Shown here one piece after another: positions 28,498 to 37,827 of a DNA stretch of 64,000 nt. Each line of letters opens with the position of its first letter. Position 1 is the stretch's first letter. The position numbers and the translations under genes were made by a program. Source of the DNA: Luteolibacter sp. (GTDB lineage: Bacteria; Verrucomicrobiota; Verrucomicrobiia; Verrucomicrobiales; Akkermansiaceae); NCBI GenBank assembly GCA_030696085.1, contig JAUYNL010000070.1, positions 1-64,000 on the forward strand. Direction: 5' to 3'. The notes beneath the pieces were generated by a model. It made no database searches. It worked only from the letters and a program-made list of their open reading frames with translations, and had not been told where the DNA came from.

Positions 28498-29283
28498 ATG
28501 GCCGCCGCAGTCCGCCCCCTCATCCTCATTCCCAGCTACAACACCGGCCGCATCCTGCGTGAAACCGTTGCCGGCGTCCTGCATCTCGGGACCCCCGTGT
28601 GGGTCGTCATCGATGGCTCCACTGATGGTTCACCCGAGATGCTTCGCGAGTTCGAGTCCCCGCATCACGCGGATTTCCGCCTAATGTTCCTTCCTCAAAA
28701 CTCCGGCAAGGGCGCGGCGGTGCTACACGCCCTGCGTGAGGCACATCGCACGGGATTCACGCATGTTCTGACCATGGATGCAGACGGCCAGCACCCGGCG
28801 GAGCGGATTCCGGCGTTCCTGAAACTTTCCGCCGCCCATCCTGAGGCTGCGGTTTTTGGCAAGCCCGTTTTCGATTCCTCCGCCCCGGCGCTGCGGGTGA
28901 ATGGCCGCAAACTTTCCAACTTCTGGGCCAATCTCGAAACGCTCGGCTGGGGCGTGGGCGACTCGCTTTTCGGCATGCGGCTCTATCCTGCGACCGGCCT
29001 TCTGGCGGTGATGGAAAACACCGGCCATGCGCGCCGCTTCGATTTCGATCCCGAGGTGGCAGTGCGCCTGGCATGGCGCGGCGTGCCCATTCTGAACCTG
29101 CCCACCCCCGTCCGCTATCCGGGCAAGGACGAGGGCGGCGTCTCGCAATTCCGCTACTTCAGGGACAACCGTCTGCTCGTCTGGATGCATTTCAGGCTGT
29201 TTTTCGGTTTTCTGCTCCGTCTTCCCACCCTCATCGCCCGGGGCCGCAATCCCTTGGCCATCCATCCGCCCGCCATCCCGTGA
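28498..29283 (+). CDS. Family 2 glycosyltransferase, aryl-polyene-cluster type
   Basis: The 261-residue GT-A protein begins LILIPSYNTGRI, has the GKGAAVLHALREA segment and the metal-binding DAD at residues 94-96 (MDADGQHP), and then WANLETLGWGVGDSLFGMRLYP and FDFDPEVAVRLAWRGVP. The later NRLLVWMHFRLFFGFLLRLP region recalls the GT2 enzymes found in aryl polyene and flexirubin-like gene clusters. Its stop overlaps the GTG start of the methyltransferase (GTGA), so the two are coupled. No ketosynthase or acyl carrier protein gene lies in this window. Confidence 0.88.
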   Translation: MAAAVRPLILIPSYNTGRILRETVAGVLHLGTPVWVVIDGSTDGSPEMLREFESPHHADFRLMFLPQNSGKGAAVLHALREAHRTGFTHVLTMDADGQHPAERIPAFLKLSAAHPEAAVFGKPVFDSSAPALRVNGRKLSNFWANLETLGWGVGDSLFGMRLYPATGLLAVMENTGHARRFDFDPEVAVRLAWRGVPILNLPTPVRYPGKDEGGVSQFRYFRDNRLLVWMHFRLFFGFLLRLPTLIARGRNPLAIHPPAIP

Positions 29284-29930
29284 CCGATCTATCAGTCAGC
29301 AACATCCCCGCGCTGTTTCCCGGTCGCTGGAGCCGCCACTACGCCGCCTCCAAGCTGCGCACCGATCCGCTTTACACCGCTCTCGCCCGCGATCTGCGGG
29401 ACGCGCGGCTGCCGCTGCTGGACATCGGCTGCGGCGTCGGACTCAGCGCGCTTTTCCTGCGCGCGCACGGCATCGCCTTCCCCATCCACGGCATCGACTA
29501 CGACGAGCGCAAAATCCTATCCGCCCGATCTGTGGCGGATGCAGCCGGCATTTCCGATGCCACCTTCGCCCGGCACGACGCGCGCGGCGGCCTGCCCGAG
29601 CATCAGGGCAACGTCTGTATCCTCGACATTCTCCAGTTTTTCGATGCCGGCGAACAGGAATCCCTGCTCCGTCTCGCCGTCACGCGCGTCGCGCCCGGAG
29701 GACTGCTGCTCATCCGCTCCGGCATCCGGGATGACTCCTGGCGCTTCAAGATTACCGTCGCCGGTGATCTTCTGGCCAAAGCCAGCCGCTGGATGAAGGC
29801 AGCGCCCACCCATTACCCGGCGGCGGCGGATTTCCAACGCATTCTATCACCATTCGGCGAGCTGGAAATCTCCCCGCTCTGGGGCAAAACTCCCTTCAAC
29901 AACCATTGGATCGCCCTCCGGCGCCGCTGA
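29280..29930 (+). CDS. SAM-dependent methyltransferase, aryl-polyene-cluster type
   Basis: The 216-residue class I methyltransferase has motif I LLDIGCGVGLSALFLR, an acidic GIDYDERKI motif II and a late APGGLLLIRSGIRDDSWRF. The C-terminal RWMKAAPTHYP and PLWGKTPFNNHW segments match the methyltransferase that accompanies GT2 and acyltransferase genes in aryl polyene clusters, from memory of that family. The GTG start at 29280 overlaps the glycosyltransferase stop; longer frames upstream lie inside that gene and look non-coding. Confidence 0.85.
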   Translation: MTDLSVSNIPALFPGRWSRHYAASKLRTDPLYTALARDLRDARLPLLDIGCGVGLSALFLRAHGIAFPIHGIDYDERKILSARSVADAAGISDATFARHDARGGLPEHQGNVCILDILQFFDAGEQESLLRLAVTRVAPGGLLLIRSGIRDDSWRFKITVAGDLLAKASRWMKAAPTHYPAAADFQRILSPFGELEISPLWGKTPFNNHWIALRRR

Positions 29931-29978
29931 TTCTTTTCCATGCTTGGCAGCCCCTGAATTTCACGAGACACTGCCGAT

Positions 29979-30767
29979 ATGCAGACCGCACCCTACCTCA
30001 AGGAACTCTTCGACCTCTCTGGAAAAACCGCCGTCGTGATTGGCGGAACCGGTGAGCTTTGCGGCACCATGGCCGTCGGGCTCGCCCGCGCCGGAGCCGA
30101 GGTCGTGCTCGGCGGACGAATCCCTGAAAAAGCCGAAAGCCGGCTGGCCGAAATCAAATCCTACGGCGGCAAAGGCTACTTCGTGCCTGTCGATGTGACC
30201 TCGCGCGAGTCACTCCAGCACCTGCTAGACACCGTGCTCGAACGCTCCGGCCAGGTGGACATCCTCATCAATGGCGCGGGAACCAACTCCCCCACCCCGT
30301 TTCTTGACATTCCCGAGGACGAATACCAGCGCATCATCGACACCAATCTCAGCGCTGTCTTCCGCGCCTGCCAGGTATTCGGCCGCTATTTCGTCGAGGA
30401 ATCCCGCGCCGCCTCCATCATCAACCTTGGATCGATCTCCGGCCTCAATCCGCTTTCACGCGTCTTCACCTACTCGCTCTCCAAGGCCGCGGTCCACAAT
30501 CTCACCCGCAATCTCGCCCGGGAGTGGGCCGACAAGGACATCCGCGTGAACACCCTGGTGCCAGGCTTCTTCCCGGCGGAACAAAACCGCAAGGTGCTCG
30601 ATGAATCGCGCGTTCTCGACATCCTCCGCCACACCCCTTCCTCACGCTTCGGAAATTCCGAAGAGCTCATCGGTGCCACCCTTCTGCTCGCTTCGCCCAC
30701 CGCCGGTTCCTTCATCACCGGCATGGAAATGATCGTCGATGGCGGCTTCAATGCCATGAGCATCTGA
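29979..30767 (+). CDS. Short-chain dehydrogenase, D-mannonate oxidoreductase-like
   Basis: The 262-residue classical SDR has the cofactor motif GGTGELCG (residues 22-29), the NGAG structural motif and the catalytic Ser152, Tyr165 and Lys169. The C-terminal [19 protein letters not shown] resembles SDR-type D-mannonate oxidoreductases (fructuronate reductases), but the substrate cannot be fixed from sequence. It follows the methyltransferase by 48 bases and precedes the alkyltransferase gene by 11 bases, so it may be part of the same transcript. Confidence 0.9.
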   Translation: MQTAPYLKELFDLSGKTAVVIGGTGELCGTMAVGLARAGAEVVLGGRIPEKAESRLAEIKSYGGKGYFVPVDVTSRESLQHLLDTVLERSGQVDILINGAGTNSPTPFLDIPEDEYQRIIDTNLSAVFRACQVFGRYFVEESRAASIINLGSISGLNPLSRVFTYSLSKAAVHNLTRNLAREWADKDIRVNTLVPGFFPAEQNRKVLDESRVLDILRHTPSSRFGNSEELIGATLLLASPTAGSFITGMEMIVDGGFNAMSI

Positions 30768-30778
30768 GAACCGCCACC

Positions 30779-31333
30779 GTGAAACTCAAGGTCGCCACAC
30801 CTGCGGAAATCAAGTCTCGCGGCCATGGCATGACGCTTCGCGCGGCCATCGCCGAAAGCCCTTTCGGTGACTGCCTCATCGCGGATTCGCCGCATGGCAT
30901 CTGCCATCTATCATTTTTCGACGAGGGCGGCCGCGATAGCGCCATCGCCGAAATGCGGGCCGAATGGCCGCTGGCGCAGATGCTCTGGAATGACAAGGTC
31001 GCCGCGGATTTGATCCGGAAGGTTTTCACGCGCGCTGAGGGAGCCGCGCCGCCTCTGGAACTTTTTGTGCGGGCCACGGATTTCCAGCACCGCGTCTGGC
31101 GCGCCCTGCTGTGCGTCCCGTCCGGCACGCTTGTCAGTTATGGCGGGCTCGCCGCCGCCGCGGGCCACCCGCAGGCCACCCGCGCCACCGGCACGGCCGT
31201 GGGCAGCAATCCCATTTCCTTCCTCATTCCCTGCCACCGCGTGATCCGCGCAAACGGCGACTACGGCCAATACCGCTGGGGCGCGGCACGGAAACGCGCC
31301 ATCATCGCCTGGGAAAGCGCCCATGCCACCTGA
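30779..31333 (+). CDS. Methylated-DNA--protein-cysteine S-methyltransferase
   Basis: The 184-residue suicide DNA-repair protein removes O6-alkyl groups from guanine. The active site is Cys152 in IPCHRVI, and the preceding SYGGLAAAAGHPQATRATGTAVGSNPISF carries the helix-turn-helix and arginine finger typical of the family. It has the Ogt/Ada C-terminal layout without the Ada N-terminal domain. Translation starts at a GTG. It sits three bases upstream of xerD. Confidence 0.94.
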   Translation: MKLKVATPAEIKSRGHGMTLRAAIAESPFGDCLIADSPHGICHLSFFDEGGRDSAIAEMRAEWPLAQMLWNDKVAADLIRKVFTRAEGAAPPLELFVRATDFQHRVWRALLCVPSGTLVSYGGLAAAAGHPQATRATGTAVGSNPISFLIPCHRVIRANGDYGQYRWGAARKRAIIAWESAHAT

Positions 31334-31336
31334 ACG

Positions 31337-32221
31337 ATGGAAAAGGAAAGCGACACGTTCATCAGATATCTCGCCACCGAACGCGGGCTTTCGGAAGCCT
31401 ATCAGCTGTCAGTGCGCCAGACGCTCGATGCCCTCGGCGGCCACCTGAAAAAACACGGCACGGTGCTGCGGGATGTGGGCACCGATGAACTCGCCATTTT
31501 CCTCGCCCAACGGAAAACCGCGGGACTCAATGCAGCCTCGCTGCGCATCACCACCGTCCATCTGAAGGTGTTTTTCCGCTGGCTGGCCGCCAGGGAGCGC
31601 CTGGAGATGGATCCTGCGGAACCGCTGCTGGCACCGCGCCCGGACCAGACACTGCCGGAAACCCTGCACGCCAGTGAAGTGGCGGGACTTCTCGATTCCA
31701 TCGATCCCTCCGCGCCACTCGGCCGCCGCGACCGTGCGATCCTGGAGTTGTTCTATTCCGCCGGCCTGAGGCTTTCCGAGTTGTGCAAACTGCGCCTTGA
31801 AATGATGGATGCCGACGAGGGATTCCTGCGCATCACCGGCAAGGGAAACAAAACGCGCGTTGCAAGAGTCGGCACGAAAGCCCTCGAAGCCATCGCCGAT
31901 TACCTGACCAACGAGCGGCGGAACCTGGTCAAGCCCCGCACTTCCTCACACGTCTTCCTCAGCGTCCGCGGCGGGCCGCTCTCGCCGGACCGTGTCCGCC
32001 AGATCGTCAAGCAACGCGCAAAACTGGCAGGCATCGATCAGAACATCTATCCGCACCTGCTGCGCCACTCGTTCGCCACCCACCTGCTGGAAGGCGGCGC
32101 GGACTTGCGCGTGATCCAGGAGTTGTTAGGCCACGCCGATATTTCCACCACGCAGATCTACACGCATGTGGACCGCCAGCGCCTGAAAGCCACCCATAAG
32201 CGCTTCCATCCGCGCGGCTGA
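31337..32221 (+). CDS. xerD: Tyrosine recombinase XerC/XerD
   Basis: The 294-residue recombinase resolves chromosome dimers at dif with its partner. The catalytic set is Arg145 (GLRLSELC), Lys169, His240 and Arg243 (HLLRHSFATHLL), His266 (LLGHADIS) and Tyr275 (TTQIYTHV). An N-terminal SAM-like core-binding domain covers residues 1-95. The C-terminal KRFHPRG is more like XerD than XerC, but the assignment between the two is not certain. No integron or prophage feature surrounds it, so a housekeeping role is likely. Confidence 0.92.
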   Translation: MEKESDTFIRYLATERGLSEAYQLSVRQTLDALGGHLKKHGTVLRDVGTDELAIFLAQRKTAGLNAASLRITTVHLKVFFRWLAARERLEMDPAEPLLAPRPDQTLPETLHASEVAGLLDSIDPSAPLGRRDRAILELFYSAGLRLSELCKLRLEMMDADEGFLRITGKGNKTRVARVGTKALEAIADYLTNERRNLVKPRTSSHVFLSVRGGPLSPDRVRQIVKQRAKLAGIDQNIYPHLLRHSFATHLLEGGADLRVIQELLGHADISTTQIYTHVDRQRLKATHKRFHPRG

Positions 32222-32227
32222 TCGATC

Positions 32228-32950
32228 TCAGCCCTTCGGCTTCACAGGCACCGGTTCGCCGAAGGGCTGGATATTCAGCGGAGGCGCGGTGTCGGACGAG
32301 GGCTCTGCGGCGGAATCGGCAGGTTTTCCGGGCTCCGCCGGTTTTTCGGGCGCGGCCGATTTTTCAGTTTCCACAGGTGGGACCGGCGCGCTTGCTTCGG
32401 CGGCCTTCTCCTCCATGCGGATCGCCTGGAAGAGGCGATTGTAATTGTGGCGCACGGCGGCTGGAAACGACACCCGGCCGGCTTCCACGATTTTCTCCCG
32501 CAGCAGCTTCGCGGAAAGGTTCGCGACCAGGTCCGTGCCGATCTGCACGGCGCGATCCATGCCCACCGCCTGCGGGCCCGCGCCAGCGACACCAAGGATC
32601 AAATCACTGGAAATGGAGCGCCCCTGGATGGCGATGTTGGTCTGGGCGGATTCGACCATGCCCTTTGCGTTCACGGTAAGTTCCAGAGTCGCGTGATCAT
32701 CGGAGGAGAGCCAGCCACGGACGTGGTCGATGCGCACGGAAACAAAAATCCCCCCGTCCGGAGTGGGGCTGATCTCGGGCTTGTAGGTTCGGTAGGTGGC
32801 ACCCGAGAGGGGATATTCCGCAGCTTGTTTCGCGCGCTTCGTCCAGCCTCCAAGGCTCTTGCCCAAGGCTTCCTCATCGATTCTCACCTGCCCCACCGCG
32901 CCAAGCAGCGTGGCGCAGATCGCGATGACGGACCAAAAAACGTGTTTCAT
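32228..32950 (-). CDS. Exported hypothetical protein with Pro/Ala/Glu-rich tail
   Basis: The 240-residue protein has an N-terminal signal segment (MKHVFWSVIAICATLLGAVG), a mixed alpha/beta domain up to about residue 175 and a low-complexity tail rich in Pro, Ala, Glu and Lys. No motif or family is recognised. It converges with xerD, leaving six bases between the stops, and stands alone. The 232 bases on its upstream side hold no gene. Confidence 0.65.
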   Translation of the reverse strand: MKHVFWSVIAICATLLGAVGQVRIDEEALGKSLGGWTKRAKQAAEYPLSGATYRTYKPEISPTPDGGIFVSVRIDHVRGWLSSDDHATLELTVNAKGMVESAQTNIAIQGRSISSDLILGVAGAGPQAVGMDRAVQIGTDLVANLSAKLLREKIVEAGRVSFPAAVRHNYNRLFQAIRMEEKAAEASAPVPPVETEKSAAPEKPAEPGKPADSAAEPSSDTAPPLNIQPFGEPVPVKPKG

Positions 32951-33183
32951 AATGCGTGAGGGTGTTTCGCCCCGATAATACCCGGAGCGGCGGCCTTTTA
33001 TTCATGGGACCTGTTGAAAAATCAGGAAAAAATGACGGACCGCCCGGACCTGTGCGGGAGCCAGGACGCAAGGACCATGCCCGTATATGCAGCATCGCGC
33101 AAGCACAAGGACCCCGCGCCACGGCTGCCATGCATCCGGTTTCGCTCCCAATTTCGGCCATGAGCCCCCCTCTTCGCCTTGCT

Positions 33184-36100
33184 TCACCACGAAACCGCGA
33201 CTCTGCCGAAGCGTCTTCCGCCTGCGGGATTCGGCATTGGGTCCTCTACCACACAGCGTTCCCAGCCGCCACCGATTAAGGATTTCCCGATTTGAGATTC
33301 TTCGACGGAAATCCAATCTTCGGCAGACAGTCCGCTGGCAAACTGAGGCGTGTAGGTGAGCAGGCCATCCGTACGGCGCAGATACTCGATCCGCAGCTTC
33401 GGATTTCCCAATCCGTCCCGCGCCACCTGCATCGCGGGCAGACCTGCGGTATCACCCTGGCCGAACACCAGGGAAAGCGGCGGCCCGGGATTTTTCGGAT
33501 CCAGATTGAAGGCGTATTCGATCATGCCGGGAGTACCGTCACCATCCAGATCCGCAGTTCTGAAGTCATCGAAAACGAGATCGCTCGTGCCAAAAACCGA
33601 TTCCTCCATAGCCCTGGTGATGCCATCGACATCCTGATCCAGCGCGCCGCTCTCATCGGCATACACGACCGCCACCCTTGCGAATCGCCGCGGCGCATTC
33701 GCCGTGGTGAGCGTGTCCTCCACCACACAGCGCTCCCAGCCGGTGCCCGCAGGCGATATGATCACCCGATCTTCCGCCGATTCCCAGTTTCCCGCATCCA
33801 AGCTGCTGGCGAACGCTGCCGTGTATCTCATGCCGCTCCCCACACGCCGGATATACTCGATGCGCAGTCGCTGATGCTCCGGTCCCGCTGCCACCAGATC
33901 GATCACGGGAAGTCCCACCTCGGATTGCGCGCCGGCAACGAGACGCAAGGGCGGCCCGGCAACCTTGGGATTCATGTTGAAGGCGTATTCGATCACTCCG
34001 CTGACCCCGTCTTTGTCGGCATCCGCGGTGTTTGGATTGTCGAAATACAAGTCGCTGGTGCCAAAGACATCCTCCTCCATCGCCTCGCTCATGCCGTCGT
34101 GGTCGGCATCTTCCGTCCTGTCATCCAGGAGTAGCAGTTGGAAATCCTGCACGAATGAATTCCCGCCGGCATCCACTGCCGTCACGCGGATGAAAAGACG
34201 CGGGTCTCCATCATCGAAGTCCGCGTTCAACACCGCGCGGGTCTTCAACTTGTCACCGACAATGACGAAACGGAAGTCGTCCGCAGAGGCGGCGCCGGCC
34301 TCCAAGCGGAAGACATGGCTGTCACCGGCGTTCGGATCCACCGCTCCCAGTGTTCCCACCACGCTTCCTGCGGCTGCGTTTTCCATGATGGTATTTCCGC
34401 TCAGAGTGATCTGGGTCGGCGGCACTCCATCCGCCGTATTGAACCAGAACACCCGGCTGAGCATTCCTTGGTCGGTATCCGCGGAGATTCTAACCGCCCT
34501 GCGCTGGCCGGTGACGACCGCTCCGCTGATCGTGCCTGCCGGTGAGGTGAGCGCAAGGCCCTGCGGCAGTCCCATCGCCGTGAAGGCCGACGCAGTTGCG
34601 TTCTGCACCGCGATGACCTTGTTGACCGCTTCCCCTGGCCAGGAACGGATGGTGGAAATATCGCTGAATCCGGGAAATCCGGTGCTCTGTCGAATCGCCA
34701 GGTTATAAATTTCCCCGGCGGAGATCTTGCGGATCTGCACGGCTTCCTGCGGGATCTTCGTTTGTCCGTCCGCGCCATCACCCCACGTCGTTAGATATCC
34801 GTTGGCACCCAGCGCCACACTATGCCGCCACCCGGCGGCGATCGCGGTGACACCCGGCACCACCTGGGGAATGATCGTCTGGCCGTGATCCGCATCCCCC
34901 CATGCCACCACTCTTCCGTCGTGCCTGAGGGCGAGACTGTGATAACCGCCCGCCGCGATTGCAACCACCCCGTCCAAATCCACCGGCACCACATTGATAT
35001 CATGCCAATCGGAGCCCCACGCCACCACGGTTCCATCACTCTTCAACGCAAGGCTATGGAAGCCACCCGCCGCGATGGCCACCACACCCGCGAGCCCGGC
35101 GGGCACCGTCGCCTGACCATAGGCATCATATCCCCAGGCAATGACGCTGCCATCGTTCTTGAGAGCCAGACTGTGGTAAGCACCGGCGGCGACCGCCACC
35201 ACGCCTGATAGATCGGCTGGCACATCGCACTGGTTCTCAAGATTGCTTCCCCAGGCGCTCAGCGTGCCATTTCTCCGGAGCGCCATGCTGTGGTGCTTTC
35301 CAGCCGACACGGCGACCGCGTCGGACAATCCCGGTGGTGGCGTTGCCTGACCTTCATCGTTGTTCCCCCAGCCGATGATGCCGCCACTGCCGGTCAGCGC
35401 GAGCGAATGCGACCCGCCGACCGACAGATCCACGGCATTCTGCAAGCCGACGGGAAGCACCATGGGTGCGCCAGCGCCGCTGCCCCAGGCCATCACCATC
35501 CGGCCGTTGGGAACATTGGTCTCATTTTTCGGCAAGCTCCCGCGCCTGACTTCAAAGCCATCGCCGAAACCATCACCATCGCTGTCATACACCAGGTCCG
35601 AGGTGGCTAGCAGGGTTTCCTCCGCCTCGGTAAGGCCATCCCCATCGGCATCCTCGGTGATGTCGTCCTGAAACTGGATGGTGAGCGATTGTTCAAGTGG
35701 AGTGAGCGAGCCATCCCTCGCCCTCACCCGGATCGAAAACGGCGCCGCGTTCGTCTCGTAATCCCGGTCGAGATCCGGACCGGGCAACAACTGGTCGCCC
35801 TCGATCCGGAACCGCCAGTTGTCCTCGGATCCCGCGCCATCGACCCACTCGAACGAATGACTGTCGCCCGCGTCCGGATCCACCGCGGATAGAGTGCCGA
35901 TCACCGTGCCGGCCGGGCTGTTTTCCGTGACACTTGCCGGACTCAGCGAGATCGAAGATGCCGGCTGGCCTTGCGCCACTCCGATCCACGCGGACTGACT
36001 GATCATGCCGCGGTCGGTTTTGACCTGAATGAGCACGCTGCGCCGCAGCGCCGTGTCCACCGTACCCGTGAGTAGCCCCGTCCCGGAATCGAGCGACAAT

Positions 36101-37656
36101 TCCTGCGGCAGGCCGATGGCGGAGAATTCCAATTCCGAATCCCCGGCATCCGAAACCAGCACCTGGTGGGAGATCGCCGCGCCCGGCGTGGATAGAATCC
36201 GCGGACTGCTGGAGATTTGCGGGTAGCCGGCGCCATCGCGCACCGCCATGCTGTGCAGGATGCCTGCGGAAATGATCCTCACGCCGGACAATGCCGCGTT
36301 TGGCACGGTGGTCTGGCCATGGCTGTTGAATCCCCAGGCCACCACTTTTCCCTTCACCTCGCCTTCGTTTCGGAGCGCCAGACTGTGGAATCCACCCGCC
36401 GCCACCGCAGTCACTTCCTGCAAGCCGGCAGGCACCGAAGTCTGGCCGTTCGAATTGAGTCCCCAGGCCACCACGCTGCCATCGCTTTTGAGCGCGAGGC
36501 AGTGAAACCGGCCTGCCGCGATGGCGATGATGTCGCACAATCCCGCCGGCACCGTGGCATCCACCCAGCGGGTTCCGTTGAACGTGCTGCCCCAGGCGAA
36601 CACCGTGCCATCCCCCCGCAGCGCGAGGCTCTGGAATCCACCTGCGGAGATGGCGACGACATCCTGAAGATCCGCAGGCGGCTCCACCTCGCCATATGGA
36701 TTGTATCCCCATGCGACCACCGTGCCATTATCCCGCAGCGCGAGGCCATGTGCCGCCCCCGCTGCGATCGCCGCCACATGGTTCAGCCCGTTGGGCACCT
36801 GGAGCTGGCCCTCATCGTCATAGCCCCAGGCCACCACCGTGCCATTGTGCCTCAGCGCCAGACTGAAGGCGGAATCATCGAGCCAGGAATCTCCGCCCGC
36901 CGCCACCGCAATCACTTTATCCAAATCAGCGGGCACGTCGGTTTGGCCGAACCAATCGATGCCGCCCCAGGCACGCACCTCTCCGTCCGTTCCCAATGCG
37001 AGGCTGTGGGTATGCCCCGTGGACAGCATGCAAAACTCGCCGCTCGCCGGCACCGCCTGCTCGCCGTTGAGGGATCTGCCCCAGCCAAGCACTGAAGTCT
37101 GCGGCCATTGATCGGGATGCAGCGGATCGGTGCCGGCCGCAATTTCCGCTGCATCCCCCACCCCGTCGCCATCACTATCGTAGAGCAGGTCGCTGGTTCC
37201 GTATTCGAGCTCCAACCACTCCGTCAGTCCGTCCCGATCCACATCCTCGTTCGGATCATTGGCCAGTGGAATGTGGATCGACTGTTCGAAGGCAAGTCCC
37301 GTGGCATCGGTGGCCCGCACGCGGATCTGCCAGCCCTCGTTGGGTTCCACTTCGTAATCGAAAGTCACGGGGCCGCGCAGGATGACTTCGTTTCCGTAAA
37401 GGTAGAAATCGAGATTGTCGTCGCTTCCCTCACCCGCCACCAACTGGTAAAAATGCCATCCGGGCGAGTCCGGATCCACGGCGCTGAGCACTCCCACGAT
37501 CGTTTCGGCCGGGCTGGTCTCGAGCAAGGTGCCAGGGCTCAGTTGAATCGCGGTCGGCGGTGCTGCGGCATGGACCGCCGCCACGGTGAATGCCCACAAC
37601 ACGCCAGCACTCGCCACAAGGGAGCGTGTTCGCACTGGCCAAAACAGAGCTTGCAT
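33184..37656 (-). CDS. Giant secreted protein with two RCC1 propeller blocks and cadherin-like domains
   Basis: The 1490-residue protein starts with a signal peptide (to about residue 30). The order seen is: cadherin-like domain, acidic DxDxDG calcium-binding linker, seven RCC1-type repeats (pattern VVAWGxNxxGQTxVPAGLxxVxAIAAGxxHSLAL), an Ig-like segment, a second cadherin-like domain and acidic linker, seven more RCC1-type repeats, another Ig-like segment, a third cadherin-like domain, and two tandem C-terminal modules with FGTSDLxFD and EYAFNxxPK motifs. Seven repeats make one RCC1 propeller, so two propellers are likely. An extracellular adhesin or binding scaffold is inferred. The ATG at 37656 is chosen because it places the signal peptide at the N-terminus; a frame start at 37725 exists. 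Confidence 0.85.
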   Translation of the reverse strand: MQALFWPVRTRSLVASAGVLWAFTVAAVHAAAPPTAIQLSPGTLLETSPAETIVGVLSAVDPDSPGWHFYQLVAGEGSDDNLDFYLYGNEVILRGPVTFDYEVEPNEGWQIRVRATDATGLAFEQSIHIPLANDPNEDVDRDGLTEWLELEYGTSDLLYDSDGDGVGDAAEIAAGTDPLHPDQWPQTSVLGWGRSLNGEQAVPASGEFCMLSTGHTHSLALGTDGEVRAWGGIDWFGQTDVPADLDKVIAVAAGGDSWLDDSAFSLALRHNGTVVAWGYDDEGQLQVPNGLNHVAAIAAGAAHGLALRDNGTVVAWGYNPYGEVEPPADLQDVVAISAGGFQSLALRGDGTVFAWGSTFNGTRWVDATVPAGLCDIIAIAAGRFHCLALKSDGSVVAWGLNSNGQTSVPAGLQEVTAVAAGGFHSLALRNEGEVKGKVVAWGFNSHGQTTVPNAALSGVRIISAGILHSMAVRDGAGYPQISSSPRILSTPGAAISHQVLVSDAGDSELEFSAIGLPQELSLDSGTGLLTGTVDTALRRSVLIQVKTDRGMISQSAWIGVAQGQPASSISLSPASVTENSPAGTVIGTLSAVDPDAGDSHSFEWVDGAGSEDNWRFRIEGDQLLPGPDLDRDYETNAAPFSIRVRARDGSLTPLEQSLTIQFQDDITEDADGDGLTEAEETLLATSDLVYDSDGDGFGDGFEVRRGSLPKNETNVPNGRMVMAWGSGAGAPMVLPVGLQNAVDLSVGGSHSLALTGSGGIIGWGNNDEGQATPPPGLSDAVAVSAGKHHSMALRRNGTLSAWGSNLENQCDVPADLSGVVAVAAGAYHSLALKNDGSVIAWGYDAYGQATVPAGLAGVVAIAAGGFHSLALKSDGTVVAWGSDWHDINVVPVDLDGVVAIAAGGYHSLALRHDGRVVAWGDADHGQTIIPQVVPGVTAIAAGWRHSVALGANGYLTTWGDGADGQTKIPQEAVQIRKISAGEIYNLAIRQSTGFPGFSDISTIRSWPGEAVNKVIAVQNATASAFTAMGLPQGLALTSPAGTISGAVVTGQRRAVRISADTDQGMLSRVFWFNTADGVPPTQITLSGNTIMENAAAGSVVGTLGAVDPNAGDSHVFRLEAGAASADDFRFVIVGDKLKTRAVLNADFDDGDPRLFIRVTAVDAGGNSFVQDFQLLLLDDRTEDADHDGMSEAMEEDVFGTSDLYFDNPNTADADKDGVSGVIEYAFNMNPKVAGPPLRLVAGAQSEVGLPVIDLVAAGPEHQRLRIEYIRRVGSGMRYTAAFASSLDAGNWESAEDRVIISPAGTGWERCVVEDTLTTANAPRRFARVAVVYADESGALDQDVDGITRAMEESVFGTSDLVFDDFRTADLDGDGTPGMIEYAFNLDPKNPGPPLSLVFGQGDTAGLPAMQVARDGLGNPKLRIEYLRRTDGLLTYTPQFASGLSAEDWISVEESQIGKSLIGGGWERCVVEDPMPNPAGGRRFGRVAVSW

Positions 37657-37749
37657 ATTGGGGGGATGAATACCGCTCTCAGTATTCCAGATGCAATGGT
37701 TCCGATATCCGCCCCGGAATCTCAAGGCAAAAAACCGGAAATACAGTTA

Positions 37750-37800
37750 GGATTCGCTGATTATTAGCGATTTATAAAACATCGAACCACCGAACAAACG
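37750..37800 (-). promoter_or_regulatory. AT-rich possible promoter region of the giant RCC1 gene
   Basis: Between the cytochrome operon end and the RCC1 gene an AT-rich stretch holds, on the minus strand, TTGTTC followed 15 bases later by TATAAA, and next to it a 5-bp inverted repeat TCGCT/AGCGA (37754-37758 and 37766-37770). These could be a promoter with a flanking operator, or the end signal of the upstream operon; there is no T-run. Tentative. Confidence 0.25.
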
Positions 37801-37827
37801 TACCCTTGACGCAAGCTGCGCGGTATC

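Noticed and set aside
31337-32221. Integrase of a mobile element or integron.
   Set aside because: The protein has the plain XerD layout, and no attachment sites, cassettes or phage genes are nearby.
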